A stretch of 64,000 nucleotides of DNA from Trichaptum fuscoviolaceum (GCA_910574455.1 CAJSYZ010000003.1:1-64000); one strand, 5' to 3'. Positions 1 to 13,310 are shown, numbered from the stretch's first letter. Numbers and translations: made by a program. Notes: a model not told the origin generated them from the letters alone.

Positions 1-2245
1 AACAGAGAGTGTTTCATTCGCAGCACTGGACAGGATAGACATCGGCCAAGTTACTCTGAACGAGCGCAAGCAGATAATCATTGATAGGCATTAGGGTTAA
101 GTCTTGTATGAGCCACTGAGCTTCCGAGTCGTGAGCTTTGTGCCGCGGTGTGAGTGGCAGAAGTGTACACAATGACAAAGAAGCTTACCTGGTCGCTGGG
201 TTGTATCGCCTCCATGCCGTTCATTTCAAAGTGACGTGATGATGTGTGTCCTATGTATACGAGAATGTGTCAAGTCCGATCGATGATGCTTGATATTTGA
301 AGTCTTCTAGCCGTCTTGAAGCTGAAGTCGATTCTGTTGAAGGGCAGTCCAAGGACAAAAATAATCGGTTCTTGTCCTTCAAAAGTGAACAGTCGCGGTC
401 GAGAATACCATCCGAGAATCCGGAGTAAGAGAACCGAGTGAAACCGAAGCCAGGTCAGCGTAACATTACACTTGGGCCTCCCTACCAGTGCACGAACATG
501 TCAGGTCTACCTCTTGAACCAAGCGCTCCAGCTGATCGAGCTTCTTCGCAAGTAAACTGCAGATGATGGTATGGGGGAGTCTCCGATTGAGAAACAGGAT
601 GAGCTTGAGTACAGGGACGGATGGCGGAGGAGCGGAAAGTATGTTCTTGAAACTGGCGACACAATGCGGAGTAACGCGGATATCAGGGTAAGGAAGGAAA
701 GCGGAGGGGAAAAAAGGAGAAGCAAATGCATATGTACGAAAAGGGCAAGGATATGAAGAAGAAAATAGCAAATAATAGAAGACATAGGGGCTTAGGAAAT
801 TAAGACCGAGAGGAAAAGTAAATAAACAGCGTAAAAGCCATATGAAAAGCTATAAGAAGGGAAGCAGAAGAGGTACGCACGAAAAATATCAGACCCTGAG
901 CAAGAAACGGTTTGAAAAGTGATTTGATCCGAGGATCGGAGACATGAGATTGGACAACTTTTGATTTGTAATGCTTACTTGCTGACAATTCGATAATTTT
1001 TTCGCGGCCACACATCCCTCTACTACGCTACGCTTCGTGGCGGGGACTGAAGAATGGTGTCAGCTGGGCATGCACGAGTGGAGACTATAGACGACATACC
1101 AGATGCTAGCGGTCATCAATGATTGCCTCCACGCTAAGTACAACCTTCGCCCGCTCGCTAAGCGCAGTCGACCCATGTTTCCGGAATGACCATCGCACAG
1201 GACACGTGCGTCGTCAAACGAGCGCCAAACCAGACTTCCGTTATAATCCTTTGGGAGTGCTTAGATGGGCACGCCATTCAGGCCTGAGGTACACCGTGTA
1301 CTGTCTTCTCTCTAGCTCCGAGCAAAACTCCGGTGTACATTCGTGTGATGTCGTGTTTGGCGGAGGTCAGTAGGAATGTGGATTGACATGGGCTAGATGC
1401 GGAAGGCTTTAGCCAGCTCGCCTGGGATGCATCGCGCTCAGGCATGGAATGGCCCGTATGATGCTCTTTTGACACGGGATTGAATGGTTCGGGAGAAGGA
1501 GCGTGCGGAATGATGGCGCAGTTATAATCTTCAACAGGCGTAACTGGAGGAAGGATGGTTTGGACGTCCTCCTCAGCCATAGGAATGGGTGTAGGGTATC
1601 GGAGGTCACAAGATCGTCTTCGTGCTCTTCATCCTTCACGATAACCTTCACTGCGTCTTCCTTCTCTTGTTTCCCTGCACCATATCGACCTCATCATCCA
1701 CCTACTTCTCACATCCGCAGACTTCAGCTTGACATCGTCTCCGTCCGGTGCTCGCATGCACGCAAGTCCACCCATTACCTCCCGCTCATCAGTTGCGCTT
1801 TCGGTGTTCCGGAGACGATGCAGGTCTGAAGAGTCACGCATGCGGTGCTCCATAGGCATGCGCACACGCGCCGAGGCTAGCCTGTCGTTCAATGGTGGAA
1901 TGATGTCGCTGTTGGCGAGGTGCAGAATTTTGGGGAAAGAGGTAAGTCAGATTGAGAAGATCGAGGATGGGCGAACAAGGACGCACCAGTTTCAGAGAAA
2001 CAATCTTCACGATGTCACTGTGCTTCCCCTAACACTCAACGCCATCCGCGTACTTCTCAAGATTTTCGAGTATCGGGTTGAAGACCGGTATGCCACGCGT
2101 CGTGAAATGAAAATCGTCGAAGCTGAGCCGCACCCGGCTAGAGACAATGCACGTGTTGGGTGATGCAAAGGTGAATCACCTTCTGACGAGGCGTTGTACG
2201 CGGCCGGCGGGCCCAGTTAAACTGCAGTCAGTCGCACTTGTCGTG
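1..2245. other. No intact gene recognised; weak minus-strand coding-like stretches
   Basis: No recognisable domain is present on either strand. On the minus strand there are short open stretches at about 1,890-1,760 and 1,650-1,280 that could be exons of an acidic or proline-rich protein, and another at about 560-478, but none has a start, a splice pattern or a family signature I can defend. Because a decayed bZIP copy lies immediately upstream on the same strand, part of this may be the eroded 3' part of that copy or its flank. Nothing else is seen here. Confidence 0.4.
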
Positions 2246-2249
2246 TTTG

Positions 2250-2930
2250 TCGCGGTCCAGTCTGCATATGTGAGGAGAGACGGTATGTTGAGTATAGACA
2301 ACAACACGAACGGAGCGCGATGGACGTCGAGGTAAAGAAGAGGAGGATCTAAGAAGAAGAGGAGGATCTAAGGAGCTGAATGAAAGATGTTGGAAGAAAG
2401 CGAAGGAAGGAAAGGGGACACACCATCAAGTCCAGCTCGCCCCGGGTTGGCGATGATGTTGTCTCTTTTCGGTTTCATCAGTGAGCTCGACGTATTACTC
2501 TCGCTGTCCCGATTCTTTCCACCTCCGACCTGCGGTCACCTGCCGCCTGCTTGCCCTGCGCCTAGTACTTGACGTGCTCCTGGCGCACCTCCAGGTCGTC
2601 GTCGCGCCGCGCCCAGCTATGCGCGCAGTTACTCGTCATCGTCGGATGATGGCAAGGGTGCGAGGATACTGAAGTGCGCGATGAGGATGAGTTGGTTCAT
2701 ATGGGTGAAGATGAGGACGTGGATGAGACGTAGTTAGGAAATGAGCAATCAGGATGCTGTTGCGGAGCGGAGAAGGTCACTGAAGTCCTGGGCTTAGCTG
2801 GCCAGAACGTCCTTGTTCTTGAGCTCATAAATGTAAACGGTAAGCTTAGAAGACATGGTCGTGGTAAGATGAAGAGAATTCTGAGGAATGCGCCAACCCA
2901 CGCCGTACAGTCGCGTATGACACCCTGTCG
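2250..2930 (-). pseudogene. Decayed bZIP transcription factor copy
   Basis: Read on the minus strand, this stretch aligns in order with the intact bZIP gene at 53,541-55,830. The piece at about 2,850-2,770 matches the leucine-zipper start (ELKNKDVL against ELEQENARL). The piece at about 2,640-2,570 matches the coiled-coil segment around HVKY in the copy and RVKYQAQ in the intact gene. The piece at about 2,450-2,400 matches the ANP...LMV hydrophobic segment and even its intron donor (gatggtgtgt). The piece at about 2,340-2,210 matches LDVHS and the later WA(R/G)RPR stretch. In-frame stops interrupt it, for example directly after HVKY, and there are many indels, so it cannot make the protein. 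The boundaries are approximate. Homology is inferred from colinear short matches rather than from a computed alignment. Confidence 0.6.
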
Positions 2931-3190
2931 CCGACTAATTCCATCTTCATTCCGGCCTCATTTCAGACAAACCACTCGAGGACCGTGAGATCATTCTATT
3001 GATTGGCTACTATGTAGTGAGAAATAATATTCTCCCCGATCGCCGGATCGCCGCCATCTCATCGCTATCAAACTTCATTGATTGAATTCGGCTGCCTCAC
3101 CTTCTTCGTATGTAAGGTCTGATTCTTCAGCGACGGACGACTACTCTCCTTTCTCCCAATACCCACATCCCTCTGCTCGTTCTCTTCGTT

Positions 3191-6100
3191 ATGTCCGGTT
3201 CGTCTATTCCTACCGCTAGTTTCAAAACTCATGCTGACACGGCTTCACAGATCCAGGAATAGGTTCGCGATGGTCCGTAGCACGTATCATTCGAATATTG
3301 ACAGTGTCAAGGTGACGACTCGACAAATAACATCTTGAAAGAGCTTCGGACTTTCACGAAGGAAATACGAGACCTTCTGCTCCAGAAGGCAGACCAAGAG
3401 AAGGGTGAATAACAATCTCTCCTAGTATGCTTGAATCATATTTGACTCCGGGAAAGTCCAGGAATACAGCGATGCTCCAAGCAGAAGCGGAGACTCACCA
3501 GCAGAAGCAGCTGTTACTACCGAGGAACATATCATCACTGACATGACAAGCGCAGACACTGCTATTGAGGGTGAGTAAAATGTGTCTTTGATGATGGTAG
3601 TTCTATCACGTACAAATACGATTGGTCCTACGCAGATAATCAGCCGACGGACGACTGGACACTGCCAGCACCTAGTTGGCTAAGGAGATATGACTGGCCA
3701 GACGACGATACGATTGCCGGATATAGAGATAGGTGCGCAAAACACAAAAGGTATTGCACTCCATCTATTTGGCCAAATTACAGTAAGTCTAACAATATGG
3801 ACCTGCATTCCAGCGAGTGTGAAAAGATGCAGGTAGAGGTACGTACAAAACTTATATTTGATAGACTTTTCTGACTATTAGTCATAGTTGGGATGTTTGA
3901 TTGTGCGCTTGGGCTTTATAGGGGGCTACCAAGAATTAGTAAAAAGTGCAGAATCACTACGGAAGCACTTAGTTAATCCAATAGAATGTCTGGAGGAGGC
4001 TTTAATTGCAACACACACTGGTACGTGGTCCTACTGTGTATCTACTCTGTGCTCATTTTGTAGGGAGGTGGAGTGGGATGGCCAAAGTTGCAGACTCCTT
4101 GAACAGGCTTCACCACTTCGTGGCTGAGTTCTCTTCGAGCTTGCGCCACATTGAAGCATTCTACTCCGGTACAGTGGAGCAATGGAAAGAAGTCATTCGT
4201 GTGAGCTCAGTATTCTTATATTATATGCGAATGATTAAACATTTTGTACGAAGATTGGCTGGTCTAATGTCAGCGTAACAATCAATGGCTATCACGAAGC
4301 CTCAATGCGAGGCGTCAGCAGCAGTAAATATATCGATTGCTTGCAGTTTATCCACGATACGTTTTTCTCCGGACAGGAAGCGGCAATGGTTGGTGTCGTG
4401 GGAGCACTGATGTCATTCGAGGAGAAATGTTAGTGGTTTGCTGCTTAGTTAACTCTCTCAATGACGCACATCTTATATGTCTTGTAGCTGCAAGCCAGTG
4501 GCTGGCAGCGCAAAAGATACCGGAACTCGAAAACCGGTGTGCGGAATACTTGAATGCTGTCTTCCAATCAACGCATACTTTCAGCCCTGCTGCTTTTTCG
4601 ACACATTACGTGTATGAGATCGAGATTGAGCACCGCAGACAACGGCTAGCAGGACACCGAATGTACGAAGTTTCTTGCCTAGAGTCCCTATCAGGTCTGA
4701 CATACGTTCCCTCAGATTGTGCAACGAAATGTGGATAGAGGTTAGAAAGCATGTTCCGCCGTTCGCATCTGAAATAATTGTGATTACAGCTGGACCACCT
4801 TGTTTCTCACTTTACAATAGTTGGAGGCGACAAGATGGTCATTGCAGCTACGACGGCACTCAAAGGAGAGCTCCTTCGTCACGTTCAATACCTCGAAGAT
4901 GCTGTATGTACGCAGCCGATAGGTGTGTTGCTTTCCGTGCGGCGAGCAAAAGCGCACCATCAATGCCTGATATCATTTGATAGACTTCAACTTTAGGGGC
5001 CAGATGGCTGTTGTAATCCAAAGTCTTCTTTACGCTGTCGTTCGCTTCCAAAGTAGTCTCTATCATCAGAAACACGCATTCTACTTTCGGAAAGTCAAGC
5101 AATGGCTGTCTTGTTTATGGGTGAGCTCGAATCTTATGAGTTACTGTTGCACTAACGTATCACCACAAAGGTTGGTACCCACAGAATTCTAAGTAAGAGA
5201 GCGTTCAAAATCTACTGATTCTGACTAGCTGACGGTTTCATGGAACTAGGGCTATTGCACCGCGGGCAACTGTCTGAATGCATTTCATATATACTCAACA
5301 CTTTCCTCTTCGAATTTGAACAGTCGATGATTGGCATGGCCTTCGGAGAAGAAGTGAAGCTGGGAGAGAAATTGTGTGCCGTACCGGAAGAACTGAAGAC
5401 GTTCGGAAAGGAATGTAAGTGTATTTCTGCTCGTTACATACCTAAACACTAACTTAAGGCCAGCTCTACCAAAGTTCCTTGTTGATCAAATGGAGAGGGA
5501 TACGACGCGATATGTCAATCTAACAACCATCGCAACCTTCTTCTCTAGCGTGACGGCAACGACACTCCAGTTCACGTACGCGCCATTGCAAGCCGAAGCG
5601 TCCGATCCCTTGAGGGGTGCAGTCAACCTCTTCTGGTTTCTCTCGCTAGTATTCAGTGTATCTTCGGCTGTGTGCAGCCTGCTGGGGCTGACGTGGCGAA
5701 GGTCATCAATGTGCGTTATCAAATCCATCGTTCTATAACCGCAATTATTCAAAGAACATTCAAGATACGATTCGCATATTCCCCCAAAGCTGATTGGCAT
5801 GTGGTTCGGGAAAGCTCCCATGCTATTCCTAATTATCGCGGCTGTTTCTTTCGTCATCGGTCTAAACATGTTTGCATATTTATCGCTTCAGGTGCGGCAT
5901 GCTGTATCCTAGGCCTAAAATTGAAGCTAAATTTTGACCAGCCACGTTATTTCACCCTCTCAACGAGCATCTTCACGGGACTGCACGGAATGTGTCTTCT
6001 GGTGGTTACAACTTGGTTTATATATCAGCTGAAGTACGAATCTGCTTGGGATGAGTGGTTCAGGACAGCCATAAGGCCCATCATCGCATACGCTGCCTTG

Positions 6101-7271
6101 AATATTGTGTTGATTATGGGGTGGGTTAAAACAGGCCTGAAATGGGCTATAACAGTCACGAAGGTGGGCATTTTATGGCTTTGGAGTCCGTACGAAAACT
6201 ACAGGCGGAACTTTCACCTGCAACGCAACATCTTTTGGTATGCCCATTGTCTCATCTATACATGCTCATACTGACAATAAGTACTAGGGCATTCGGGCTT
6301 GACAATCGCGTGGCGCGTGTAAACCATGATGTAGTTTTGAACTGGGACTACGACTCTAACAATTGGACCACCATCCAACCATCGAGTGCCGTCTTCGTTG
6401 ATTTGGATCAGGGATGGAAGTTTGACTGGCCAGAACCTTATCTTCTTTCGAAACTCATCCGCCACGTCGTGTATCCGATCAAGAAAGGCTATATAGCAAC
6501 AAAGACTGCTCTTTACTGCCTTGGTCCCGCTATCCGAAAGCACATGTGTGTGTTTTCTCGTGCATTTCAAACAGAAGGACATGTCGAATCCAGAAAACGG
6601 GAGGGGCAGGAGGAAATTGAAGCATCAGAAAATACGGCCAAAAAGTCTGCCGAGAGAGCAAAAAACGAGTTTTGTAAATCTCTTCAGAGTGTGTTCAGCC
6701 AAGTCAATACGGTGAACGGGATCATGTCATATGTTGACGAGTGGGAAAGAGGCTCGTAAGTGACTAAATCTATGTATATTAGAACTTAGTAACCAGATAA
6801 ATTTGTTTTCACAGTCAGGGCTATGCTGAACGGCGGATTGGCGTAATGCTTTGGGGTTATCCAGATCTTTTGAAGAGATTTCAAGAAGGATTGCTCCCCG
6901 CTCTGGCTGAAGCATACAAGGAAAGAAGGCAGGGGCATTCTCCTGAACCATTTCTACCTGAGGTTGCGGTCGAAGGCAGGGACAACATTACAATAATTCC
7001 TCCCCCACCATGTCACACCGCAGTCTTTGACGACGGATCGGGACCTTCAAACGTGACACAGGCAGATGTCCACTTAGATAACCATGGTCAACGGGATGAG
7101 CATACTCTGTTCACTGCAGGAGGAGGCACGGACCCTCAGGAATCTACGCCAGGAGATCCGAGTTTGCTGACAGACGGACCCGTAATAGGAGTTGGGGCTA
7201 CTCTGCTCAATGTAATCGAGGAGGTCTCTTCGACATTGGAGAATGAGATGCCAGTGAGGAGCCGCTCCTAG
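3191..7271 (+). CDS. Multi-exon multi-pass membrane protein, Agaricomycete FSSVTATTLQ-type family
   Basis: A many-exon gene. The start MSDPGIGDD is made by ATG at 3,191 with introns at about 3,198-3,250 and 3,262-3,311. The N-terminal third is hydrophilic and includes the stretch DDWTLPAPSWLRRYDW at about 3,650-3,710. The exon at about 5,466-5,710 encodes RYVNLTTIATFFSSVTATTL and then a second hydrophobic stretch with FWFLSLVFSVSSAVCSLLG. The next exon (about 5,788-5,891) gives a third hydrophobic stretch ending FAYLSLQ, and the following one carries STSIFTGLHGMCLLVVTTWF. This ordered set of membrane segments is the hallmark of a large Agaricomycete family of unknown function, related in style to DUF6535 proteins. 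The tail (6,142-7,271) is soluble, partly charged, with GVMLWGYPDLLKRFQEGLLP, and ends at 7,271. Two adjacent genes cannot be excluded, because the exons between 3,900 and 5,300 are hard to place. Confidence 0.6.
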
Positions 7272-9042
7272 CACAAAGCTAATTAAAGGCAGATTTGAGA
7301 TTGCTATTCATTCACTTTGACACTCGGAAATTCATCACAGGACTGGTTTGCGCCATGACTTAGTTTTCATTTTGTATAGCATTGTCTTCTATAGTACTCT
7401 TAGCATGTAATCAGCTTTGTTATCATTCTGATAGAATTAGCCTTAAGCCGATGTACTTGAATTGTATCATAAACTTCGGACCATTCTTGACAATGTGTAC
7501 TATGGTATTTGTGATTTGTAGAACGGACGGCGTTGAAAAGATTTTGTGATTCTACTTACTTCTCTATGCAAAGCCTTGCCTTTAAGATTGGTATCATGTG
7601 AATGCGCTAGATTATTATAACAGGCTGAGAATGAGAACATTCAGTGAAACGAGCAATGAAAACTGGGCTGGATACATTGGCTAACGAAAGATTGGTGTGA
7701 GGCTATCTTGTCCCCTGGTTCTCCGCTTCTTCTCTCAGATAGCTATTCACTTTCCGCCTCCTCTTCTTTGAATCAGACTTCCTTCCCAACCAGAGCCAGT
7801 TGCCAGTGACGGTACGTCAATCTCATCGAGACCAGAATACTGGTCCGGCTTCGCGACGCCCCACGGTCAGATAAATCGTAGAGCTTGCGTCAATATGGTT
7901 ATGACGAGTGCAATGTAACGGTTTCCACCACAATTGAGGCGTTTTGCGATGAATTCCACCGTAGACTGGGGTCATTTTTGTGGAGGTACACTTATACGGA
8001 TGACAGATGTGCAAGAGGATGAATTTGCGAAGGATTTCGCAAAGGACAATGCAGCGTACGTGGGCAAGAGTGGTTGCGCGAGCTAAAAGGGAATGAATAC
8101 GACGCGTTGGGAAAGCAGATGAGGTGGAATGGAATCATAAAGTAACGTCGGTCGTGAATATCGGCACAATGAACTCAACCTTGGAAGGAATGTTCAGAAA
8201 GTATTCAACGATAACTTTGAGTGCGTACGTGAGGGGTATAGATGAGACGGAGGATGGGAGAGGTGAAAGGATCGCCATGATTTAGCGCAAATTCGCCAGG
8301 GGCATGCTGGGAAAAATGTGCCAGACGAACGACGGGAGCGACTGACGAGGATAATCCTTCCCGAAGCCATGGTGATGAGACGTCAGTTAACGTAGGTAGG
8401 GCATAAGGTGCATGAAATGCACCATCCTCAACGCATCAGGGAAACTACTTTCTGCTGAAAGTGACTTAAGTGTTACTTAAACGTCCTGAGAGACTGAAGT
8501 CTTAAATAAGGCAAGCTTCACTTATTCATGCATGTCCTCCCATTATTCAGGACAAGTTGGCTGAAATAAGTGCGGGCTGGCTTAAATAAGGAAAGATGGC
8601 TGAATCAGTGCTCTAAGTGTTTCAGGCATTCAGCACCCCAGTGCTCCAGTGTATCATCCTTTAATTACAGCAGTACATAAGTGTTGTAAGACGAATTGCA
8701 GTGCTCAAGAGTCTAAGTGCATAAGAACGATCCAAGTATTTCATTGCATCAGAAATATATAAGACAACATTATGTAGCTATCAGTGCCTCAGCGTTCAAG
8801 TACATCAGTCATTTACGCAAGACTAAGCATAGCAGTCGCAATCATGGGATCCGCCACGACATTATCCCGAACCTCTGCCGTGACGGGCAGTGGCAGGCCA
8901 CATTTCGCTGCCGTGCCTTCAATTCTGCATGTTCTTTGGCGTACCAGTAGAAACGAAGGCTGCTCTGCAAGTCGATGCTAATATAATATTGAGCGCACGG
9001 ACAGAAACGAAAAGAAGAGGCTCACCAGTGATCGATTTGCCC
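7272..9042. other. Intergenic, with short-motif patch near 8.4-8.8 kb
   Basis: No gene is supported. From about 8,450 to 8,780 the DNA is built from recurring short words: ctgaaataag or cttaaataagg, agtgctc, and cattcagcac. Similar words, mostly as reverse complements, recur at 25.3-25.6 kb on the other side of the first mobile-element block. Confidence 0.4.
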
Positions 9043-9125
9043 TTAGAAGTCTACGCAGTCCGTAGCCGAATCCCATTTTGAAGCGTCGTCCTCCTCATGA
9101 TCACCATCTCCACCTAAATCCTCGT

Positions 9126-9160
<35 letters not shown>

Positions 9161-12100
9161 CCCTCGCCCTCGCCCTCGCCCTCGCCCTCGCCCTCGCCCT
9201 CAATCTTGTCAACACCCTCGTCCCCGCTCTCGCTCAGGTTGTCGTCACCCTCAGCATTAGCATGCTCGTCCTCTGCATCACCTTCCACCTCGCCTCTATA
9301 CTCAGCCCCCTCACGCTCTTCGCCCTTATCGTCGGTTCCGTCGGTTCCGTCTTCCCAATTATCAGCGCCTTCGTCATACGCTTTCTCGCAGGTCGAATCT
9401 GCATCTACAACGTCAAAATACAAGGAAAAGTCCCTGCCAGTGATACCCGATCCAACAAGTTCGGTGTTCTTTCTCGTATCGATATCTGTACTGGCATCGT
9501 AAGCTAGGAGGCGGGATCGAACCTTTTCCCAGTTTGATTCAGTGAAGAAAGAGGGATTCGACAACAAGTTAACATAGTCGTCCGTATGAGGCTGCCACAG
9601 AGCGCTAGTGAAATACCACTCAGCGCCGCCAAGTTCTTCTTTGATATTTTGCAACCGAGCCACCTGTTTATCAATGGCAACCTTGACCTATCCATGAGAA
9701 GATCAGCGAATAAGGACAATATAAGTACTGAAAAAAATAGATACCGCTGTTGCCGCAAGGGCGAGGGCACCGATAGGCTTTCCTATGGTGTTTCTGTCCA
9801 GTATTTTATGCCGACCCATGGCCAAGACAATGTGTACGGACAACACTGAGACCACAAGGTCAGAGCAGAACAGTCCTTGCTTCTGTACATTTAGGGTCAA
9901 TGCATGGACACAAAATGTGACAATAAATACTCTTTTACTTACCCTCTCCATACTATACCAGCTTTCCCATAGAAACGGTTCGGCTTTCTTCTTGTCAACT
10001 AGCGTCTGCAACATCTTCACAATTGCTTCGTTTTGCATTGACTTTGATTGTTCGCCGCTGATAAAACTAGCAACTGATTGCTCAGCTTTCTCAAACAGCT
10101 TCTTGCGCCAGCTATCAGAGCATCTCTGGGCCGCCTGAAATACGAGGATTGCATCTCAATTTGGTAAAGGTGATTTGAGAATAAGTAAAAATGACTCAAC
10201 TAGAGAACAGATATCGGCGAACTGAGTTTCGTAAATGAGTTCCACAGAATCAAACACTTTCCCCCACAATGAGCTGATGAGCTTATTGTCCGGGGTTTGC
10301 CATGGTGTGACGGACTTTCCAACTGCGCGAAATAGTGAAGGTAATAGAATATGAGTCCATCCTGCCTGAGTACCGGGAGGGAGACACTGGTTCGTCGCCC
10401 TTTTCCTGCCTGGCACGCGAGATCCTTCCCTTCCTTCATTTCGATCCTTGTCCTCAAGTCCCACTGATGTCTGCATATACGTACATCAGCAAAATATGTC
10501 ATAGAAATGAATTTGATTCGACAAACTGAGCTAGTAGTCCGAGAGACTTTGCGATGACCTTGATAAGCCCCAGTCACTATCACTTCGGGTCCGGGGGTGC
10601 GGGACGCTCTCGTCATTGCAAGCGACGGTGCTCGAGGTGCTAACGACATCTTTCGACCACCAGACTATTAAGAAAAGAAGGTGAATGCTCACGTTTAGAG
10701 TGTATCAATCGACTCTCACTTACTTCATTATCAGCCACCAGCAACTGCCTCTTGCGATTAAAGGTAGCGGATCCAATCTCCGGCTGCAACACGTCAGAAA
10801 GCTGTTATCCATGGCAAGTGAGCAGATCGAAAAGAAGCACTTACCGTCGTGTCGGCCTCAGGCCGATAAGGAATATCAGAGGGGTTCCTCTTCTTACTCA
10901 AGTCCTTTCCGCCTGATCAGATACGAACTTGAATGCCAATTACCATAGAATTGACACTTACTGTGGCACCGGCCTGTGTGTCCATGTCAATCAACAATGA
11001 CTTATTGATCTTGACAGTCTTATTAGCCTATTGAGATGGTTTAAATTAAGTAAACATGAAATGAAGGAATTCATTGCACGTGAAGGTAGAAGAATTACCA
11101 CATTAACCTGAGAGTCGGTGTCTGGTGGCGACTTCCTCTTTCCGTTCTTTGTGACTGTGATGTCCTATTCATATGCACACATTAGCGATCGACTCGAAGT
11201 GAAGAAGGAAACGAATAGTTGCTACAGGAGAGCACCGGAAGTGAGCCTACGGTGCATCGACGCTCACACATACCTGTACACGGGGTTCCAAAGCTAGTGA
11301 TCGCACCTTACAACCATAAATAAGGGGGGGAACGAGAGAAGTTGAAATAAGATAGACTTACCGGTGCGCTAAGCTGCGAGTTAGCAGTCCTCTTGTTTGC
11401 ATCCTATGCAAATACCAATTCAGCAATGAAGGATATAGAATGAAGATCACTGTGCTTCGCTGTCTGGCACTCACCTGTCCACCTGGTTTTATCTCGTTGT
11501 TCTTATCCTCGAGTACGGGAAGGGATTGCTTAGTAGAATGAAAAATGAAAAATGATATGACATCGCTTACCGTTGAAACCTGCGACCCGGAAAGAGTGTC
11601 ATGCAATAACTTCCTTTTCTTCGAGTTGAGGTTGCTGCTACCTCCATCCTGTTCATGACACGGCAGTTGGCAGATAAATAATAACGAAGGGATATGAACA
11701 AACGGTCATGGAGTAACTGACGTGAATCGAACAGAAATAAGTCGTACTCACACAAGCTTGAGCCGGCCTTGTTAGCCTCTTCGGATTGCTTCCGCCCTAT
11801 AAACAAGTTATTCAGACTGCATTTGCCATTCTAATTCTCCGTCAACTCACAACATTTGATTCCGAATCGACAAGATGTGCCTTCTGTTGCACACTGATTG
11901 TGCTATTTTTTACACCATGATAGCTTGTAAGGGTGATTGTTTCTCCTTCATCCTCCCAGGGACTTAAGTTTTCATCATCTGGCAATGAGATGGTGTGTCT
12001 GGTGTAGCTTTGCGTCAGCAAGGCTCATAATACAGTGGTAACAAGGACAAGAGCGTCAATATTGCAGGTGAAGGACTTCCAAGTCGGGTCTTGGCCCGGG

Positions 12101-13310
12101 AGCGTCACGGTCAACTTGAACCGCTGGCACCGTGACCGCAGTGACACTGGCAGCCTGAGTGGCAGGCTCATTAGTAATCTAGTACTACTACTAGTAGTAG
12201 TCGGGATGATGTTTAATCGCACTCACCATTACATTGACTTGACAGTACAAGATACTGATTCAGACGCAATGCAAGATTCAAACTTCAAACTCACAAATTG
12301 ATCCTTTCTGAGTCTATCCCTGCCACTGGCACCTCAAGACCTCCACCCTCTTCACCGATGAAAGTGGAATCATCTGTGTTGCGAAGCGCCCTGACAGGGC
12401 GTTTTGTCTTGTCGTTCCGCCTTGACGTAGCGGGCGAGTCTATTATGTCCGTTTCTTCACCAGAAAGACTCTCGTTCGGTCCTGCAGGAGCGTGAAAGAA
12501 TGCGTCGCTGGGAGTGGCGGCAGACCTGGACATCTTTGCGGTCTGCACACGTGTGCGAAATGGAAGTTCACCTTTGGAATCTTCTTTCCTAGCTTTTTTT
12601 GCAGGCTTCCTGTTTGGCTCATCCATACTCGCTGCTTCGCATTAACGTGAGTCACAGGGTTCAACCTCCAAGCTTTGAGATCGTCTGAAAATGTATAGGC
12701 AATGTTACTCACGAATATCCAAGTCTTCGTTGTGTCCATCTTCACAATCCGATATGTCTTTAACATCGTTCTTCGAGTCTGTTTATGCCAGTTCAAATCT
12801 GTGTCATCACTGATCTAAAGTTGAAGACTTACAACTAGCTTCGCCTTTTGGCTTTCTACGTCCACGTTTGCCAGTGAGTTTGGGCACTGTTGAGCCCATC
12901 TGGGTGCGTGTCTCAAGAGCCTTCGACAAGTTGTTTTCAAGCTCTACGGTCTCTAGCATCGCTGCTTCTTGGTTCTCTGCTGCAGTCACCTTCTTGCGAA
13001 CCTTGTCAGCTGCCTCTTGTTCTTTTGCTGCCCGTTTTTGCTCCGCAGCGTGTTTTCTCCTCTCTTTCGCAACCGCGACTTGCTGGGCCGCAGCTCTGCG
13101 GAAAGCTGCCCGCTCTTCCTTCTGCTTTTCCTTCTCTTCCTTCTCCTTCAATGCCTCATCCCGCCTTTCTGCCTGCCGTACTTTCCTTTTCTCTTTTTCT
13201 TCCTTCTCCCGCAATATCTCCTCCTGTGTTCGTCTTGTTCTGAGTTGGTCAACGACTGCTCCGGGGTGCTTTTCCTTGTTCTTAGCCCTTGTCTGTCTTT
13301 GAGTTGACAT
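9043..13310 (-). CDS. DUF6532-like transposon companion protein with serial mini-exons
   Basis: The start MSTQRQTRAKNKEKHPG at 13,310 opens a highly charged coiled-coil exon (to 12,833) rich in EKEEKEK and KERRKHAAEQKR. A long series of small exons follows between about 12,800 and 10,700, most encoding 15-26 residues with a basic cluster such as SKKRK, GKRK or NRKR. The C-terminal half is globular: about 10,476-10,200 gives a segment with ILLPSLFRAVGKSVTPW, about 10,038-9,744 carries GKPIGALALAATAV, and the last exon reads EWYFTSALWQPHTDDYVNLL. That order (valine-rich helix, GALALAATAV, then an FxSxLW...Y motif) is what DUF6532-type proteins show in Agaricomycetes. The tail is an acidic GE/DE repeat ending at 9,043. 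It is divergent from the transposase at 13,583, with 272 bp between starts. Function is unknown. Exon borders are read from GT/AG sites and are approximate. Confidence 0.65.
9121..9200. repeat. CCTCGC/CTCGTC hexamer microsatellite (coding)
   Basis: A tandem CTCGCC run followed by CTCGTC variants. On the minus strand it encodes an uninterrupted GEGEGE then DEDEDED acidic tail of the DUF6532-like protein. The in-frame hexamer changes tail length without breaking the frame. Confidence 0.9.
12080..12205. repeat. Short-motif mosaic patch inside an intron
   Basis: A patch containing cggtcaacttgaacc, caccgtgaccgcagtgac, actggcagcctgagtggc and the palindromic tactactactagtagtag. The same words recur in other patches of this window. 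It lies in an unusually long intron (about 290 bp) of the DUF6532-like gene, whose other introns are mostly 50-90 bp. Confidence 0.6.

Noticed and set aside
1503..2163. Plus-strand open frames of 108 and 144 codons
   Set aside because: The composition is not protein-like, no family motif is present, and the interval lies next to the decayed minus-strand bZIP copy.
9078..9260. Proline/arginine-repeat open frame on the plus strand
   Set aside because: It is the antisense reading of the hexamer microsatellite that encodes the acidic tail of the minus-strand gene.
12868..13307. Cysteine/serine/phenylalanine-rich open frames on the plus strand
   Set aside because: They are antisense shadows of the Lys/Glu-rich coiled-coil exon of the DUF6532-like gene.
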